A DNA stretch of 34,637 nt from an uncultured Helicobacter sp. GTDB lineage: Bacteria > Campylobacterota > Campylobacteria > Campylobacterales > Helicobacteraceae. Under the pieces are notes generated by a model. It searched no databases. It worked only from the letters and a program-made list of their open reading frames with translations, and was not told the origin of the DNA. Below are positions 24,667 through 33,468 of this stretch, one piece after another; position 1 is the stretch's first letter; every line of letters starts with the position of its first letter. Position numbers and translations under genes: made by a program. Location: NCBI RefSeq assembly GCF_910577135.1, contig NZ_CAJTLL010000019.1, positions 1-34,637 of the forward strand, in the 5' to 3' direction.

Positions 24667-25492
24667 ATCCCTCCTCAAGCAAGCCACCTTAGAGCTAAGA
24701 CAAGTCGCTCAAAGCCTTTATCTTAAGCCTCAAATGGAAAGTGAAATCCTCCTTAGCTTTCTCTTGCAAGTGCCGCGTGTATATCTCCACACGCACAGCA
24801 CACAATATATAGAATCTACCACTGCTAAAAGCTATTTTGCCCTGATTAATGAGCGCAAAAGCGGGAAACCTATCGAATATATCACTCAAAGTGCAAATTT
24901 CTATGGGAGGGCATTTTTTGTAAATCCTGATGTGCTAATCCCCCGCCCAGAGACGGAAATGCTTATTGACATAGCCCATCATCTCATTAATACCCATCAT
25001 ATACAATCCATCGCTGAAATTGGCATAGGCTCGGGCATTATCACTACCACACTTGCACTTATAAGTCCTACTTGCCACTTCTTTGCCACGGATATAAGCA
25101 AAGCAGCCCTAAAAGTCGCACAAAAGAATATAGCCACTTATGCACCAAATGCGAATATTACTCTACAACATTGCGATATTTTGCCCTCTCCTGCCCCGTC
25201 CTTTGATCTACTTATTAGCAATCCTCCATATATTGAAGATGACTATCCTATTAGCAGAGCGCTTACTTTTGAGCCAAAAACTGCCCTTTTTGGCGGGAAA
25301 GATGGTTTAGATATATACAGGCAGATATTTAAACATCTCTCTGAAGTCTCAAATGTATGGCTACTCTGTGAAATAGGCTATAATCAAAAACAAGCCTTAA
25401 GCACAATGCTTGCAAACGCGAACGCTCAAAATATCGTGTTTCACAAAGATTTAAGCGGCTGGGATAGGTGCGTATGCGCGTATTTTCCTTAA
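24650..25492 (+). CDS. prmC: Peptide chain release factor glutamine methyltransferase PrmC
   Basis: PrmC methylates the GGQ glutamine of release factors RF1/RF2. The product from ATG 24650 (MKCSIESLLKQATLEL) is 280 aa, the usual size. It has an N-terminal helical domain, then VLIPRPETEMLIDIA, the SAM-binding IAEIGIGSGIITTTLAL, DISKAALKVAQKN, and the catalytic NPPY in LLISNPPYIEDDYP. An ATG at 24557 would add 31 residues overlapping the protease gene in another frame and unlike PrmC, so it was not used. The start overlaps the M48 gene by 17 bases, implying coupling. Its end overlaps the converging exonuclease gene by four bases. Confidence 0.94.
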   Translation: MKCSIESLLKQATLELRQVAQSLYLKPQMESEILLSFLLQVPRVYLHTHSTQYIESTTAKSYFALINERKSGKPIEYITQSANFYGRAFFVNPDVLIPRPETEMLIDIAHHLINTHHIQSIAEIGIGSGIITTTLALISPTCHFFATDISKAALKVAQKNIATYAPNANITLQHCDILPSPAPSFDLLISNPPYIEDDYPISRALTFEPKTALFGGKDGLDIYRQIFKHLSEVSNVWLLCEIGYNQKQALSTMLANANAQNIVFHKDLSGWDRCVCAYFP

Positions 25493-26253
25493 AGTTTGAG
25501 CCGCCCTTTAGAGAAGTCAATCAAATCCTGTATGCTTTGTATATTAGGAGGAAACATTATCATCGCAATTTCAAAGATTCTAAAAGAAGTGAGCGCATCG
25601 GCATAGGCACGATGCGAAATAGGCGTGTGTATGCCTAAAAAATCATTGAGATAGGAGAGAGCATATCGCTGGGAAGGGATAGTCTTTCTAGCAAGTTCAA
25701 TCGTGCAAAGCTTAGGGTTAAAAATCCCAAACATACCGCACTGACGCAAATGATAATCCAAAAAGCTATAATCAAAATTCACATTATGCGCCACAAACAC
25801 ACCATCATCTAAGAATCTTCTAAATTGCGCTAAAACTTCATCTCTATGAGGAGCAGTAGCAATATCTGCCTCTGTAATACCCGTAAGCTCTGTAATATTC
25901 TCTGGCACACAGGAAGCATAGACATAGCTTTCAAAAGATTCTATAATTTTCCCCTCCCGCACTTTCAGCGCACCAATCTCTATAATCTCGCTACTTTGAG
26001 GCTTAGAGCCATTGGTTTCAATATCTACAAACACCAAATTGCTCTTTTGCCATAATCTAGCGTGTGTATTAAGGTAGAAATACCGCTCTCCATTTTGCTC
26101 CTCCACGTCTAAAGGCGCACCCGCACCTTTAAGCAGCTCAAGCTCACTCTCCACATCAGCATAAAGCCCTCCTATATTTTTAATATACATATAGAATTGC
26201 TTTTGTGGTATTGGATTATGACGCAATTTATCAAAAAGCTGCGGATATGTCAT
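25489..26253 (-). CDS. dnaQ: DnaQ-type DEDDh 3'-5' exonuclease
   Basis: The 254-aa product contains the proofreading-exonuclease fold: FVDIETNG (first acidic pair, about residue 77), VFVAHNVNFDYSFLDYHLRQ (third acidic residue), and HRAYADALTSFRI (catalytic His and Asp) with TGITEADI between. About 70 residues precede the domain and contain a predicted small helical region absent from E. coli epsilon. It could be the Pol III epsilon subunit or a DinG/Cho-like nuclease without the GIY-YIG part. The gene follows rpe with a 5-base gap, the pairing I recall from H. pylori. Confidence 0.85.
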   Translation of the reverse strand: MTYPQLFDKLRHNPIPQKQFYMYIKNIGGLYADVESELELLKGAGAPLDVEEQNGERYFYLNTHARLWQKSNLVFVDIETNGSKPQSSEIIEIGALKVREGKIIESFESYVYASCVPENITELTGITEADIATAPHRDEVLAQFRRFLDDGVFVAHNVNFDYSFLDYHLRQCGMFGIFNPKLCTIELARKTIPSQRYALSYLNDFLGIHTPISHRAYADALTSFRIFEIAMIMFPPNIQSIQDLIDFSKGRLKL

Positions 26254-26258
26254 AGCTT

Positions 26259-26909
26259 TTATTTGAGGGAGGCGATTTGCAGTGCGTAGTTTGAGGAACT
26301 AAAAATATAGCTTCCAGCTACGACCATATCAATCCCAGCTTGTTTTAATTGAGCGATATTTTTATCGCTCACCCCTCCATCAATCTCTAGCAGACAAGCG
26401 GGATTCAGTCTATCGCGAATTTTTTTTATCTCACGCAATTTATCAATACTACGAGGGATAAAGCTCTGCCCCCCAAAGCCCGGATTCACACTCATTAGCA
26501 GGACTAAATCAACATCGGGTAAAATGTATTCTAAAAGTGTTTCGCTCGTGTGGGGATTAAGCACCACACCAGCTTTAACCCCGGCATTTTTAATATGCCA
26601 AATGAGGCGGTGCAAATGCTGCACTTCCTCGATATGCACACTGATGAAAGCAGGTTTAAGCGGGAGAAATAAATCCACAAAGAAAGGCACATTTTTAACC
26701 ATTAAATGAATATCAAGGGGCTTTGTGGCTACTTTAGCAATGCTCTCCACAATGCAAGGACCCATTGTGAGATTAGGCACGAAATGCCCATCCATCACAT
26801 CAATATGCACATAATCACACCCACCATCGCATATACTTCTCACCTCTTCACCTAGTTTTGTAAAATCCGCTGCAAGCATACTGGGCGATATAAGCACTTC
26901 TTTAGCCAT
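26259..26909 (-). CDS. rpe: Ribulose-phosphate 3-epimerase
   Basis: This pentose-phosphate enzyme interconverts ribulose-5-P and xylulose-5-P. The product from ATG 26909 (MAKEVLISPSMLAADFTKLG) is 216 aa, the standard length. Signature segments are SMLAADF, HIDVMDGHFVPNLTMGP (metal-binding His and catalytic Asp), MSVNPGFGGQSFIP and LEIDGGVSDKNI with the second catalytic Asp. An upstream ATG at 26948 would add 13 atypical residues, while AAGGAT sits just before the chosen ATG. dnaQ follows directly. Confidence 0.96.
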   Translation of the reverse strand: MAKEVLISPSMLAADFTKLGEEVRSICDGGCDYVHIDVMDGHFVPNLTMGPCIVESIAKVATKPLDIHLMVKNVPFFVDLFLPLKPAFISVHIEEVQHLHRLIWHIKNAGVKAGVVLNPHTSETLLEYILPDVDLVLLMSVNPGFGGQSFIPRSIDKLREIKKIRDRLNPACLLEIDGGVSDKNIAQLKQAGIDMVVAGSYIFSSSNYALQIASLK

Positions 26910-27153
26910 TTTTATCCTTAGTTTATAAGACTTATGAAAATCAAGCAATGAGTGGCTGCTATGCTTATCTCAATACCACGCAACGCTCATACATTTCTAA
27001 ATAACATTATAGAATCTAAACCTTAAAAACTCACTTTGCAAATGGCACGAAGTGTGGATTTAAACTTACGCAAAGCTTAACCTTGCGGCGATTTATCGCA
27101 GTAGCAAAAGAATACGCTATGCTTTTATATTTCACTCAAAGGAGAGGATTAAG

Positions 27154-27822
27154 ATGTCTTATGCTTTTTTTGCACCACTTGTAGGGCTATATGCTCCTAC
27201 TTTGCTTTATCCCACGCATAATTTGCCAAAGCCACAAATGCCATTTATCCCCTATGGGTTTAATATCCCCAAAGTAGTCCAAGCAAGCAAGATCAAGAAT
27301 CCCAAAGCGATTGTGATATTTGTAGGGGGATTTTGCGATACGATTATGTGTGCCGTGTATAGGGCGTTTATCGCCTTTGATGAGCCTTCCTGCCTCAAAA
27401 TCTATACAAGCTTTAAGATTCAACATCTCTTTACCTCGTGGCTAGTGCCTTTAGTCCAATGCAAACTGCCTATTTTTGTCATCGCGCATTCGTGGGGTGC
27501 GAGTAATTTCTACAAAGCCTTGCAGAATCTAGATTCTAAAAATGTATCCTTAGAATATCTCCTCACGCTTGATCCTGTGGGCTATCACCTGCCACACACT
27601 CGTCCTATTGATATAAAATTATGGGAAAATGTGTATATCGCAAATAAATGGGCGTATTTGAGGCGTCCTAATATTGTCGCTCTCATAGGACACCCGTGGA
27701 ATGCCATCAAGGTAAGCGATAGGAATATCATAATGCACAAACCCGCCCATCACGCAAGTATAATGGCTATGATTGAGGCGAGTGGGTTTCATAGTGAGAT
27801 TCATAGAATCATTAGAGTTTAA
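27154..27822 (+). CDS. Alpha/beta-hydrolase-like protein, unknown substrate (222 aa)
   Basis: Not assignable to a named enzyme. The sequence follows an alpha/beta-hydrolase plan: the strand-loop VIFVGGFCD (about residues 54-62, an oxyanion-type loop), the nucleophile-elbow-like FVIAHSWGASNF with Ser113, LLTLDPVGYHLP with Asp140, and KPAHHASIMAMI with His199/His200, which together would form a catalytic triad. The elbow is A-H-S-W-G rather than the usual G-x-S-x-G. There is no signal peptide, so it is likely cytoplasmic. It has a very strong AAAGGAGAGG ribosome-binding site. It stands upstream of fbp but fbp has its own promoter. It could be a lipase, an esterase or a thioesterase. Confidence 0.78.
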   Translation: MSYAFFAPLVGLYAPTLLYPTHNLPKPQMPFIPYGFNIPKVVQASKIKNPKAIVIFVGGFCDTIMCAVYRAFIAFDEPSCLKIYTSFKIQHLFTSWLVPLVQCKLPIFVIAHSWGASNFYKALQNLDSKNVSLEYLLTLDPVGYHLPHTRPIDIKLWENVYIANKWAYLRRPNIVALIGHPWNAIKVSDRNIIMHKPAHHASIMAMIEASGFHSEIHRIIRV

Positions 27823-27830
27823 AGCTAAAA

Positions 27831-27839
27831 TGTTATAAT
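27831..27839 (+). promoter_or_regulatory. Extended -10 promoter of fbp
   Basis: TGTTATAAT, a perfect extended -10, lies 27 bases before the fbp ATG and is followed by an AAGGAG ribosome-binding site. It lies just past the stop of the hydrolase-like gene, giving the fbp-metG group its own start. Confidence 0.7.
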
Positions 27840-27865
27840 TTCAACACAGACACAAGGAGCAACTT

Positions 27866-28705
27866 ATGATTAGCGTTATTATCGATACTTTGAGAGAATC
27901 TGCTCTGCGTATTGACGCACTTTTAAAGCATAATACAAGCGGTTATCTGCAAAGCACCAATGCAAGTGGCGATATGCAGCTTGAAATCGATGTAGAAGCA
28001 GATAGAATCTTTCAGGCAAGTTTGCTTGAACTACCCTGTGTCAAGGCAATTTGCAGTGAGGAGCAAGAAGATATTTGCTACTCTCAAAGCACAGATGCAC
28101 CTTATATTGTCGCTTATGACCCGCTTGATGGCTCTTCACTCATTGATAGCAATTTAAGTATTGGAAGTATTTTTGGTATTTATAATGGTGAGCTAAAAGC
28201 CCAATCGCTCATGGCGAGTGGCTATGTGGTGTATGGACCCTGCCTTGAGATGGTTGTCGCACAGGAGAGGGCCTTGCATTATCGTTACATTGATGAGCAA
28301 TGGCGCAATTTAGGCGCACTAGAGCTTCAAGCAAAAGGACGTATCAACGCACCCGGCGGTACACAAAAGCATTGGGAGGCAAAGCATAAAATGATGATAG
28401 AATCTCTATTCGCGCAGGGTTATCGTTTGCGCTATTCAGGTGGCATGGTGCCAGATTTACATCAAATCCTTATTAAAGGCGGAGGGCTTTTCAGCTACCC
28501 TGCGACAAACGATGCACCTCAAGGCAAACTCCGCAAACTCTTTGAGGTATTTCCCTTTGCCTTTGTGTATGAAAAATGTGGAGGTTATGCAACTAATGGT
28601 GTGCAGAGAATCTTAGAGCTTGAAGTAGAGCATATCCACGAAAGCACCCCTTGCTTTTTTGGCAGCTATGAGGAGATGGAGCTTGTAAGGAGGGTATATG
28701 AATGA
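27866..28705 (+). CDS. fbp: Fructose-1,6-bisphosphatase, class I
   Basis: The enzyme removes the 1-phosphate of fructose-1,6-bisphosphate in gluconeogenesis, the main direction of carbon flow in a genus that lives on organic and amino acids. The 279-aa product shows the metal-binding set AICSEEQED, AYDPLDGSSLIDSNLSIG and the C-terminal KLFEVFPFAFVYEKCGGYAT, plus the substrate loop SGGMVPDLHQILIKGGG. It is shorter than the E. coli enzyme (332 aa) and lacks much of the usual N-terminal arm that carries the AMP regulatory site. The next gene overlaps its end by eight bases. Confidence 0.94.
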   Translation: MISVIIDTLRESALRIDALLKHNTSGYLQSTNASGDMQLEIDVEADRIFQASLLELPCVKAICSEEQEDICYSQSTDAPYIVAYDPLDGSSLIDSNLSIGSIFGIYNGELKAQSLMASGYVVYGPCLEMVVAQERALHYRYIDEQWRNLGALELQAKGRINAPGGTQKHWEAKHKMMIESLFAQGYRLRYSGGMVPDLHQILIKGGGLFSYPATNDAPQGKLRKLFEVFPFAFVYEKCGGYATNGVQRILELEVEHIHESTPCFFGSYEEMELVRRVYE

Positions 28706-28907
28706 TGAAGCACTAGAAAATGATGCGATTTTCGAGCAGAATTTGCAGGATAAAACAGCCATTTTGCAACAATGTCAGCAAGAGAAGCATTTTACTTCTT
28801 GCTCACAATGTGAGAGCTTTATAGGTTGTGAGAAGCGCACTGAATATGTCAAAGCTGTATATGAAAGTATGTCCAAAGGGCAGCAGGGTAATTTTGATTT
28901 TAACTAG
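28698..28907 (+). CDS. Small Cys-containing protein (69 aa), unknown function
   Basis: Not recognised. An acidic, soluble protein with Cys26, Cys35, Cys38 and Cys44; the stretch HFTSCSQCESFIGCEKRTEY could bind a metal or form disulfides. It has no membrane segment. It overlaps the end of fbp by eight bases and precedes metG by 17, so it is cotranscribed with both. AAGGAGG lies inside the fbp end just before its ATG. I recall short proteins of this type next to metG or fbp in related bacteria but cannot name one. Confidence 0.75.
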   Translation: MNDEALENDAIFEQNLQDKTAILQQCQQEKHFTSCSQCESFIGCEKRTEYVKAVYESMSKGQQGNFDFN

Positions 28908-28924
28908 ATTCTAAAAGGAGCATT

Positions 28925-30874
28925 ATGCAAAAGCGTTATATTACCTCACCTATTTATTATGTCAATGATGTACCTCACATTGGACACGCTTATACGACTT
29001 TTTTATGTGATATGCTAAAGAAATTTTATCAATTACAGGGCAAGGATATGCTTTTCACCACAGGCACAGACGAACATGGGCAAAAAATCGAGCAATCCGC
29101 CCAAAAAAATGCTTTAGAGCCTAAGGCGTATGCGGATAAGATTAGCGCGAGATTCCGCGAATTATGGAATGAATTTCATATAGATTATGATATTTTTGTG
29201 CGCACAACTGACAATACGCATTGCCTCAGTGTGCAAAAAGCCTTTGAGATAATGTATGACAAGGGGGATATTTATAAGGGCAGCTATGAGGGGCATTATT
29301 GTATCTCGTGTGAGAGCTTTTTTACCCAAACGCAACTAGGAGAAAATCAATCCTGCCCCGATTGCGGTAAGGTAACGCAAATTGTGGAGGAGGAGAGCTA
29401 CTTTTTTGCCCTAAGCAAGTATCAAGATAAGCTCTTAGCGCATTTTCGCGCTCATCCAAATATGATAGCTCCAGCTTTTTATCAAAATGAGATTATTCAT
29501 TTTGTAGAAACAGGTTTGAATGATTTATCCATCACGCGCACGAGCTTTGAATGGGGTGTGCCACTGCCGCACAATCCTAAAAGAAAAGATGATAAGCCCC
29601 ACGTGATGTATGTATGGCTTGATGCGCTTTTGAGCTATCTTAGCCCACTAGGCTATATGGCAGATGGTGAGAAAATGCCCTATTGGGAGCATACTACACA
29701 TTTTGTGGGAAAGGATATTTTGCGATTCCACGCGGTGTATTGGGTAGCCTTTTTGATGAGCCTTGAGCTACCCTTGCCAAAGCATATTTATACGCACGGG
29801 TGGTGGACGCGCGATGGGGCAAAAATGAGTAAAAGTATAGGCAATGTGGTCAATCCAAAAGAAGTAGCTAATGCCTATGGAGTAGAATCTCTGCGATATT
29901 TTTTATTGCGCGAAATGCCTTTTGGGCAAGATGGGGACTTTAGTCAAAAGGCACTGATTGAGCGAATCAATGCAGAATTAAGCAATGATATGGGGAATCT
30001 CCTCAATCGTCTTTGTGGTATGAGCGAGAAATACTTTGATTTGAAAATAGATTCTACTGATGTGGAGGCATATTTTAGCGAGGAGTTAGAGCAGATACAC
30101 ACTCTTGCCCACAATACGCAAGAAAAAATGTATCATATCCAGCCTCATCGCTATATTGAGGAGCTATGGAAGATGTTTGGGCTTGGGAATAATGCCATTA
30201 GCAAATATGAGCCGTGGAATCTTATCAAATCAGGCAAGGACAAGCAAGCTATGGCATTGCTAGGACTGATTGCCAACATTTTAGCTAAAAGCAGCCTTTT
30301 GCTTTATCCCATAATGCCACAGAGTGCTACTAAAATCGCCACTGCACTAGGCCTAGAGATTAATGCTAAGAACTTTAGCGATTTTATTATACAAAAGCGT
30401 CTTTTAGAATCTTTTGTGTTAGAGAAAATTCCCCCGCTTTTCCCCCGTATACAAGCCCCAATTTTAGCCGAGCCATCAGCTATCACTTCACAAAATGCAT
30501 CACAAAAAGCAGATTTAAAGCAAGATTCAAAAGCAGCAAACAAAACGGGCTTAGTTGGCATTGATGATTTTCAAAAGCTTGATATGCGTGTAGGGCGGAT
30601 TGTAGAATGTAGTCCTATGCCTAAAAGCCAAAAGCTCCTTAAGCTTTTAGTCGATATTGGCGAGAGTAAGCCACGACAGATTCTATCAGGTATCGCGCAA
30701 TATTATCGCCCAGAGGAGCTTATAGGTAGGCAAATATGTTTAATTATCAACCTCAAACCTGCTAAAATGATGGGAGAGATAAGTGAGGGAATGATACTTG
30801 CTAGTAAAGATGAAAATGGTTTATCGCTTCTTAGCGTGGATAGCCCACGAGCTAATGGAAGCAAGATTAGCTAA
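28925..30874 (+). CDS. metG: Methionyl-tRNA synthetase
   Basis: This class I synthetase charges tRNA-Met for initiation and elongation. The 649-aa product has HIGH in NDVPHIGHAYTTF (residues 18-21), a zinc insertion with CISCESFF and CPDCGK, the substrate region YVWLDALLSYLSPLG, KMSKS in GAKMSKSIGNVVNP near residue 298, an anticodon-binding helical domain and a C-terminal EMAP/tRNA-binding domain (FQKLDMRVGRIVEC to GEISEGMILAS) used for dimerisation and tRNA capture. The linker before it (about 515-545) is low-complexity, rich in Ala, Lys and Gln. AAAAGGAG precedes the ATG. Confidence 0.97.
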   Translation: MQKRYITSPIYYVNDVPHIGHAYTTFLCDMLKKFYQLQGKDMLFTTGTDEHGQKIEQSAQKNALEPKAYADKISARFRELWNEFHIDYDIFVRTTDNTHCLSVQKAFEIMYDKGDIYKGSYEGHYCISCESFFTQTQLGENQSCPDCGKVTQIVEEESYFFALSKYQDKLLAHFRAHPNMIAPAFYQNEIIHFVETGLNDLSITRTSFEWGVPLPHNPKRKDDKPHVMYVWLDALLSYLSPLGYMADGEKMPYWEHTTHFVGKDILRFHAVYWVAFLMSLELPLPKHIYTHGWWTRDGAKMSKSIGNVVNPKEVANAYGVESLRYFLLREMPFGQDGDFSQKALIERINAELSNDMGNLLNRLCGMSEKYFDLKIDSTDVEAYFSEELEQIHTLAHNTQEKMYHIQPHRYIEELWKMFGLGNNAISKYEPWNLIKSGKDKQAMALLGLIANILAKSSLLLYPIMPQSATKIATALGLEINAKNFSDFIIQKRLLESFVLEKIPPLFPRIQAPILAEPSAITSQNASQKADLKQDSKAANKTGLVGIDDFQKLDMRVGRIVECSPMPKSQKLLKLLVDIGESKPRQILSGIAQYYRPEELIGRQICLIINLKPAKMMGEISEGMILASKDENGLSLLSVDSPRANGSKIS

Positions 30875-30897
30875 ATCCCTTTTGTCAAGGAAGTAAT

Positions 30898-31953
30898 GTG
30901 AGGGTTAATGAAGTAGTAGAAATCACCAAAGGAGTGCTTCTTAATACGCCATCTATTGCGATGTTTTCACGTATTATTTGTCATTTGGAGAAAATTGAAA
31001 AAGGTGATTTGTATATCGCACTTGATGAAGAAGCAACTTCTTATCATATCACACAAGCTATTCAAGCAGGGGCATATGGGGTAATCTGCGAAAAAAATAT
31101 AAAAATAGATGATGAAGAGATAGCATATATTCAGGTAGAAAATATCCAAGATTGCCTTATGCGGCTTATTCGATATAAACTTTTAGTAAAAAATGTCGCT
31201 CTTATTGATTCTCTATCCATTATCGAAGAATCTATCGCGAAAAATATTATTGATGATGAAAAAGTATGTTTTTTTGAAGGTGATTTAAGTCTATTTGTCG
31301 AATCTCTTAATAATGAAACTATCAGCCTTGTTATCACGCATAATAAGCAGATTACAGATCTTGGTTTTAATATCTTGCAAGTTTCTAAACCCAAAGAACG
31401 TCCGTTCTTGGTGCTTTCCCACACACTTTTTGATAGCACGATTTTATATGAGGGCACACATTGCCGCATTAATCTCCCTAAGCTGTTTTTTAATGAACTA
31501 AGTGCCGTGCTCCATCTCTGCCAGCAAGAAAACATCTCCTATTCACTTCAACACTTTAGACAAATCCCATTCTTTAAGCCCAATTTTCTCAATGCTTTTG
31601 GTAAGATTATCGAATACGGACAAGCCTCAAAGGTAGCCATTGCCGAAGAAGATATTGAACATTTCAAACGTTATATGGCTTATATTGCCAATAATGCTGC
31701 TTGGGGGAAGATTCTCTTCCTTGTGCCACAAGTGTATTTAGAGCTTTTTAATCAAATCGCACAAACACGTTCTTATGCTACACAAGAGCAGTTATGCGAG
31801 CATATTCATAGGGAGAATTTTAACTTTGCACTTGTTTTGGGTATTAATGATGATACCTTAGTAGATGCACTTAATAATAATTATAAACCATTTATCGAGC
31901 CTGATTTATTCTCTGGTGTGTGGAATGAAGAGCCCCAACAACAGCTTTTATGA
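30898..31953 (+). CDS. Mur-ligase N-terminal-domain-like protein lacking an ATP-binding loop
   Basis: The first 100 residues resemble the substrate-binding domain of MurE/MurF: FSRIICHLEKIEKGDLYIAL, then YHITQAIQAGAYGVICEKNI. The remaining about 250 residues show no G-x-x-G-K-T/S loop and no Mur ATPase signature, so it cannot be a normal ligase. The protein has no signal or membrane segment. I recall a homologue at the same place (metG-this-cmoB) in H. pylori. The start is a GTG with AAGGAAG upstream; an ATG two bases earlier is out of frame. The stop lies inside cmoB. The function is unknown; regulation of a Mur step is one possibility. Confidence 0.82.
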   Translation: MRVNEVVEITKGVLLNTPSIAMFSRIICHLEKIEKGDLYIALDEEATSYHITQAIQAGAYGVICEKNIKIDDEEIAYIQVENIQDCLMRLIRYKLLVKNVALIDSLSIIEESIAKNIIDDEKVCFFEGDLSLFVESLNNETISLVITHNKQITDLGFNILQVSKPKERPFLVLSHTLFDSTILYEGTHCRINLPKLFFNELSAVLHLCQQENISYSLQHFRQIPFFKPNFLNAFGKIIEYGQASKVAIAEEDIEHFKRYMAYIANNAAWGKILFLVPQVYLELFNQIAQTRSYATQEQLCEHIHRENFNFALVLGINDDTLVDALNNNYKPFIEPDLFSGVWNEEPQQQLL

Positions 31954-32866
31954 ATACGCCCTTGCAAAGGCAGAGCATATCACATCTGCTAAAAATATCG
32001 CCCCGCTTTTAGCACAAATCGCTACCTTGCCCTATATCCCCACAAGCTTTTATAGTGATAAAGGCATTCATATTGTAGCTAATGATGAATATATGTATAA
32101 AGCCCATCAGCAAACATTTTGCACACTTGCTAAAAAGCTTAAGCCTTGGCGCAAAGGACCCTTTTTTTTATTTGATTTGCATATCGATAGCGAATGGCAA
32201 AGCTTCATCAAATGGCAGATTCTCGCGCCACATTGTGATTTAAGAGGAAAAAAAATAGCAGATGTGGGTTGCAATAATGGCTATTATATGTTTGAAATGC
32301 TCCTTCATCAGCAAGATAAACCCCAAAGCATTATGGGCTTTGACCCTAGCGGGATCTTTAACGCTCAATTTGCTTTTATTAATCACTTCATACAAGCCCC
32401 TTTAAACTTTGAGCTACTTGGTGTGGAGGACTTACCCCTATTTTGTGAATCTAACAAACATTACTTTGACATGATCTTCTGCCTTGGGGTGCTGTATCAT
32501 CGCCTTAGCCCTCTTGAGACGCTTAAATGCTTGTATCAATCCCTCGCAAGTGGCGGCGAGGTGATTTTAGACACACTTATTTATGAGAGTGAGGAAGAGA
32601 TTTGTCTTAGCCCTGCTAAAAGCTATGCTAAAATGTCAAATGTCTATTTTATCCCTAGTGTCGCTACATTGCGGGGGTGGTGTGAGAGGGCGAAATTTAG
32701 CTCTTTTGAAGTGCTTGGATTTAAGCCTACAACCACACAGGAGCAACGACAAAGTGAATGGATAGATTCTCAAAGTCTTGAGATGTTTTTAAATGATACG
32801 CAAACGCTTACCATAGAGGGCTACCAAGCCCCTATACGAGGTTATTTTAAACTTAAAAAATATTAA
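31925..32866 (+). CDS. cmoB: tRNA U34 carboxymethyltransferase CmoB
   Basis: CmoB transfers the carboxymethyl group from carboxy-SAM to 5-hydroxyuridine at tRNA position 34, giving cmo5U. The product from ATG 31925 (MKSPNNSFYEYALAKAEHI) is 313 aa. It shows LKPWRKGPFFLFDLHIDSEW, which is characteristic of CmoB, then the SAM loop IADVGCNNGYYMFEML, GFDPSGIFNAQFAFI, and FCLGVLYHRLSPLETL. The upstream ATG at 31865 would extend into the previous gene and is not supported. CmoA, which makes carboxy-SAM, is not in the window. It overlaps the Mur-like gene by 29 bases. Confidence 0.93.
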   Translation: MKSPNNSFYEYALAKAEHITSAKNIAPLLAQIATLPYIPTSFYSDKGIHIVANDEYMYKAHQQTFCTLAKKLKPWRKGPFFLFDLHIDSEWQSFIKWQILAPHCDLRGKKIADVGCNNGYYMFEMLLHQQDKPQSIMGFDPSGIFNAQFAFINHFIQAPLNFELLGVEDLPLFCESNKHYFDMIFCLGVLYHRLSPLETLKCLYQSLASGGEVILDTLIYESEEEICLSPAKSYAKMSNVYFIPSVATLRGWCERAKFSSFEVLGFKPTTTQEQRQSEWIDSQSLEMFLNDTQTLTIEGYQAPIRGYFKLKKY

Positions 32867-32880
32867 TTCAAGGATATGCT

Positions 32881-33336
32881 ATGGTAGATGATGGCTTTAA
32901 TGAAATAAATGTAAATATCCCACTTGAAAATAATGAATTGGTCGTATGCACGGATATGTCTCCAAATATTGTGGGGGAACTCACTGAAATCTATCGCAAC
33001 AAGGTTGTAACGCGATTTGCCCCTACTGAACGTATGATTATGGATGAGAGCAAAATGATTCATGCAGGTTTTATATTTAATGCCGCAAGCTTTGCGGCGA
33101 TGGCAGCCATTAATAAAAAATATAGTGTGCTTATCGCTGCTGATGTGAAGTTTCTCGCACCTATTGAGCTAGGACACGAAGTGATTTTTAAAGCAGAGGC
33201 GATTCAAAGTGATACAAAAAAATGTGAAGTAAAAGTCGAGGGATATTTACTTGATATCAAAATTTTTGATTCACTCTTTCATATTGCTGTTTTTGACAAA
33301 AAAATCTTTAAATTACATTTTAAAGATGATATGTGA
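32881..33336 (+). CDS. Hotdog-fold thioesterase-like protein
   Basis: The 151-aa product fits the single hotdog domain of PaaI/FapR-type acyl-CoA thioesterases: IHAGFIFNAASFAAMAAINK forms the long central helix region with the conserved His-Ala-Gly-like turn, followed by strands SVLIAADVKFLAPIELGHEV and IFKAEAIQSDTKKCEVKVEG. The first about 35 residues precede the domain. No DNA-binding helix is visible, so it is not a FapR regulator. It lies 14 bases after cmoB in the same direction, ending the metG group. Substrate unknown; fatty-acyl-CoA is the default for the family. Confidence 0.83.
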   Translation: MVDDGFNEINVNIPLENNELVVCTDMSPNIVGELTEIYRNKVVTRFAPTERMIMDESKMIHAGFIFNAASFAAMAAINKKYSVLIAADVKFLAPIELGHEVIFKAEAIQSDTKKCEVKVEGYLLDIKIFDSLFHIAVFDKKIFKLHFKDDM

Positions 33337-33392
33337 TACACAAAATAACACACACTGCCAACTTACCTAAAATAATATCCCTATTAAGTTTC

Positions 33393-33405
33393 TTTTTTTT
33401 TTTTT
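33393..33405 (+). repeat. T13 tract upstream of chemoreceptor gene
   Basis: Thirteen T lie five to seventeen bases before a -10-like TAAAAT (33410-33415) and about 64 bases before the ATG. T-tracts at this position vary in length and tune promoter strength in Helicobacter adhesin genes. Confidence 0.75.
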
Positions 33406-33468
33406 GTAGTAAAATGCGGGCTCTAAAAAGTGTAGCATAAATTAAACACTTGACTCTGGGAGGAATGT

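Noticed and set aside
26910..26948. Upstream start for rpe
   Set aside because: AAGGAT precedes the ATG at 26909 and the protein begins there with the conserved ISPSMLAADF region.
31131..31535. Minus-strand 134-codon frame
   Set aside because: Antisense to the Mur-like gene; Ser/Arg-rich shadow composition.
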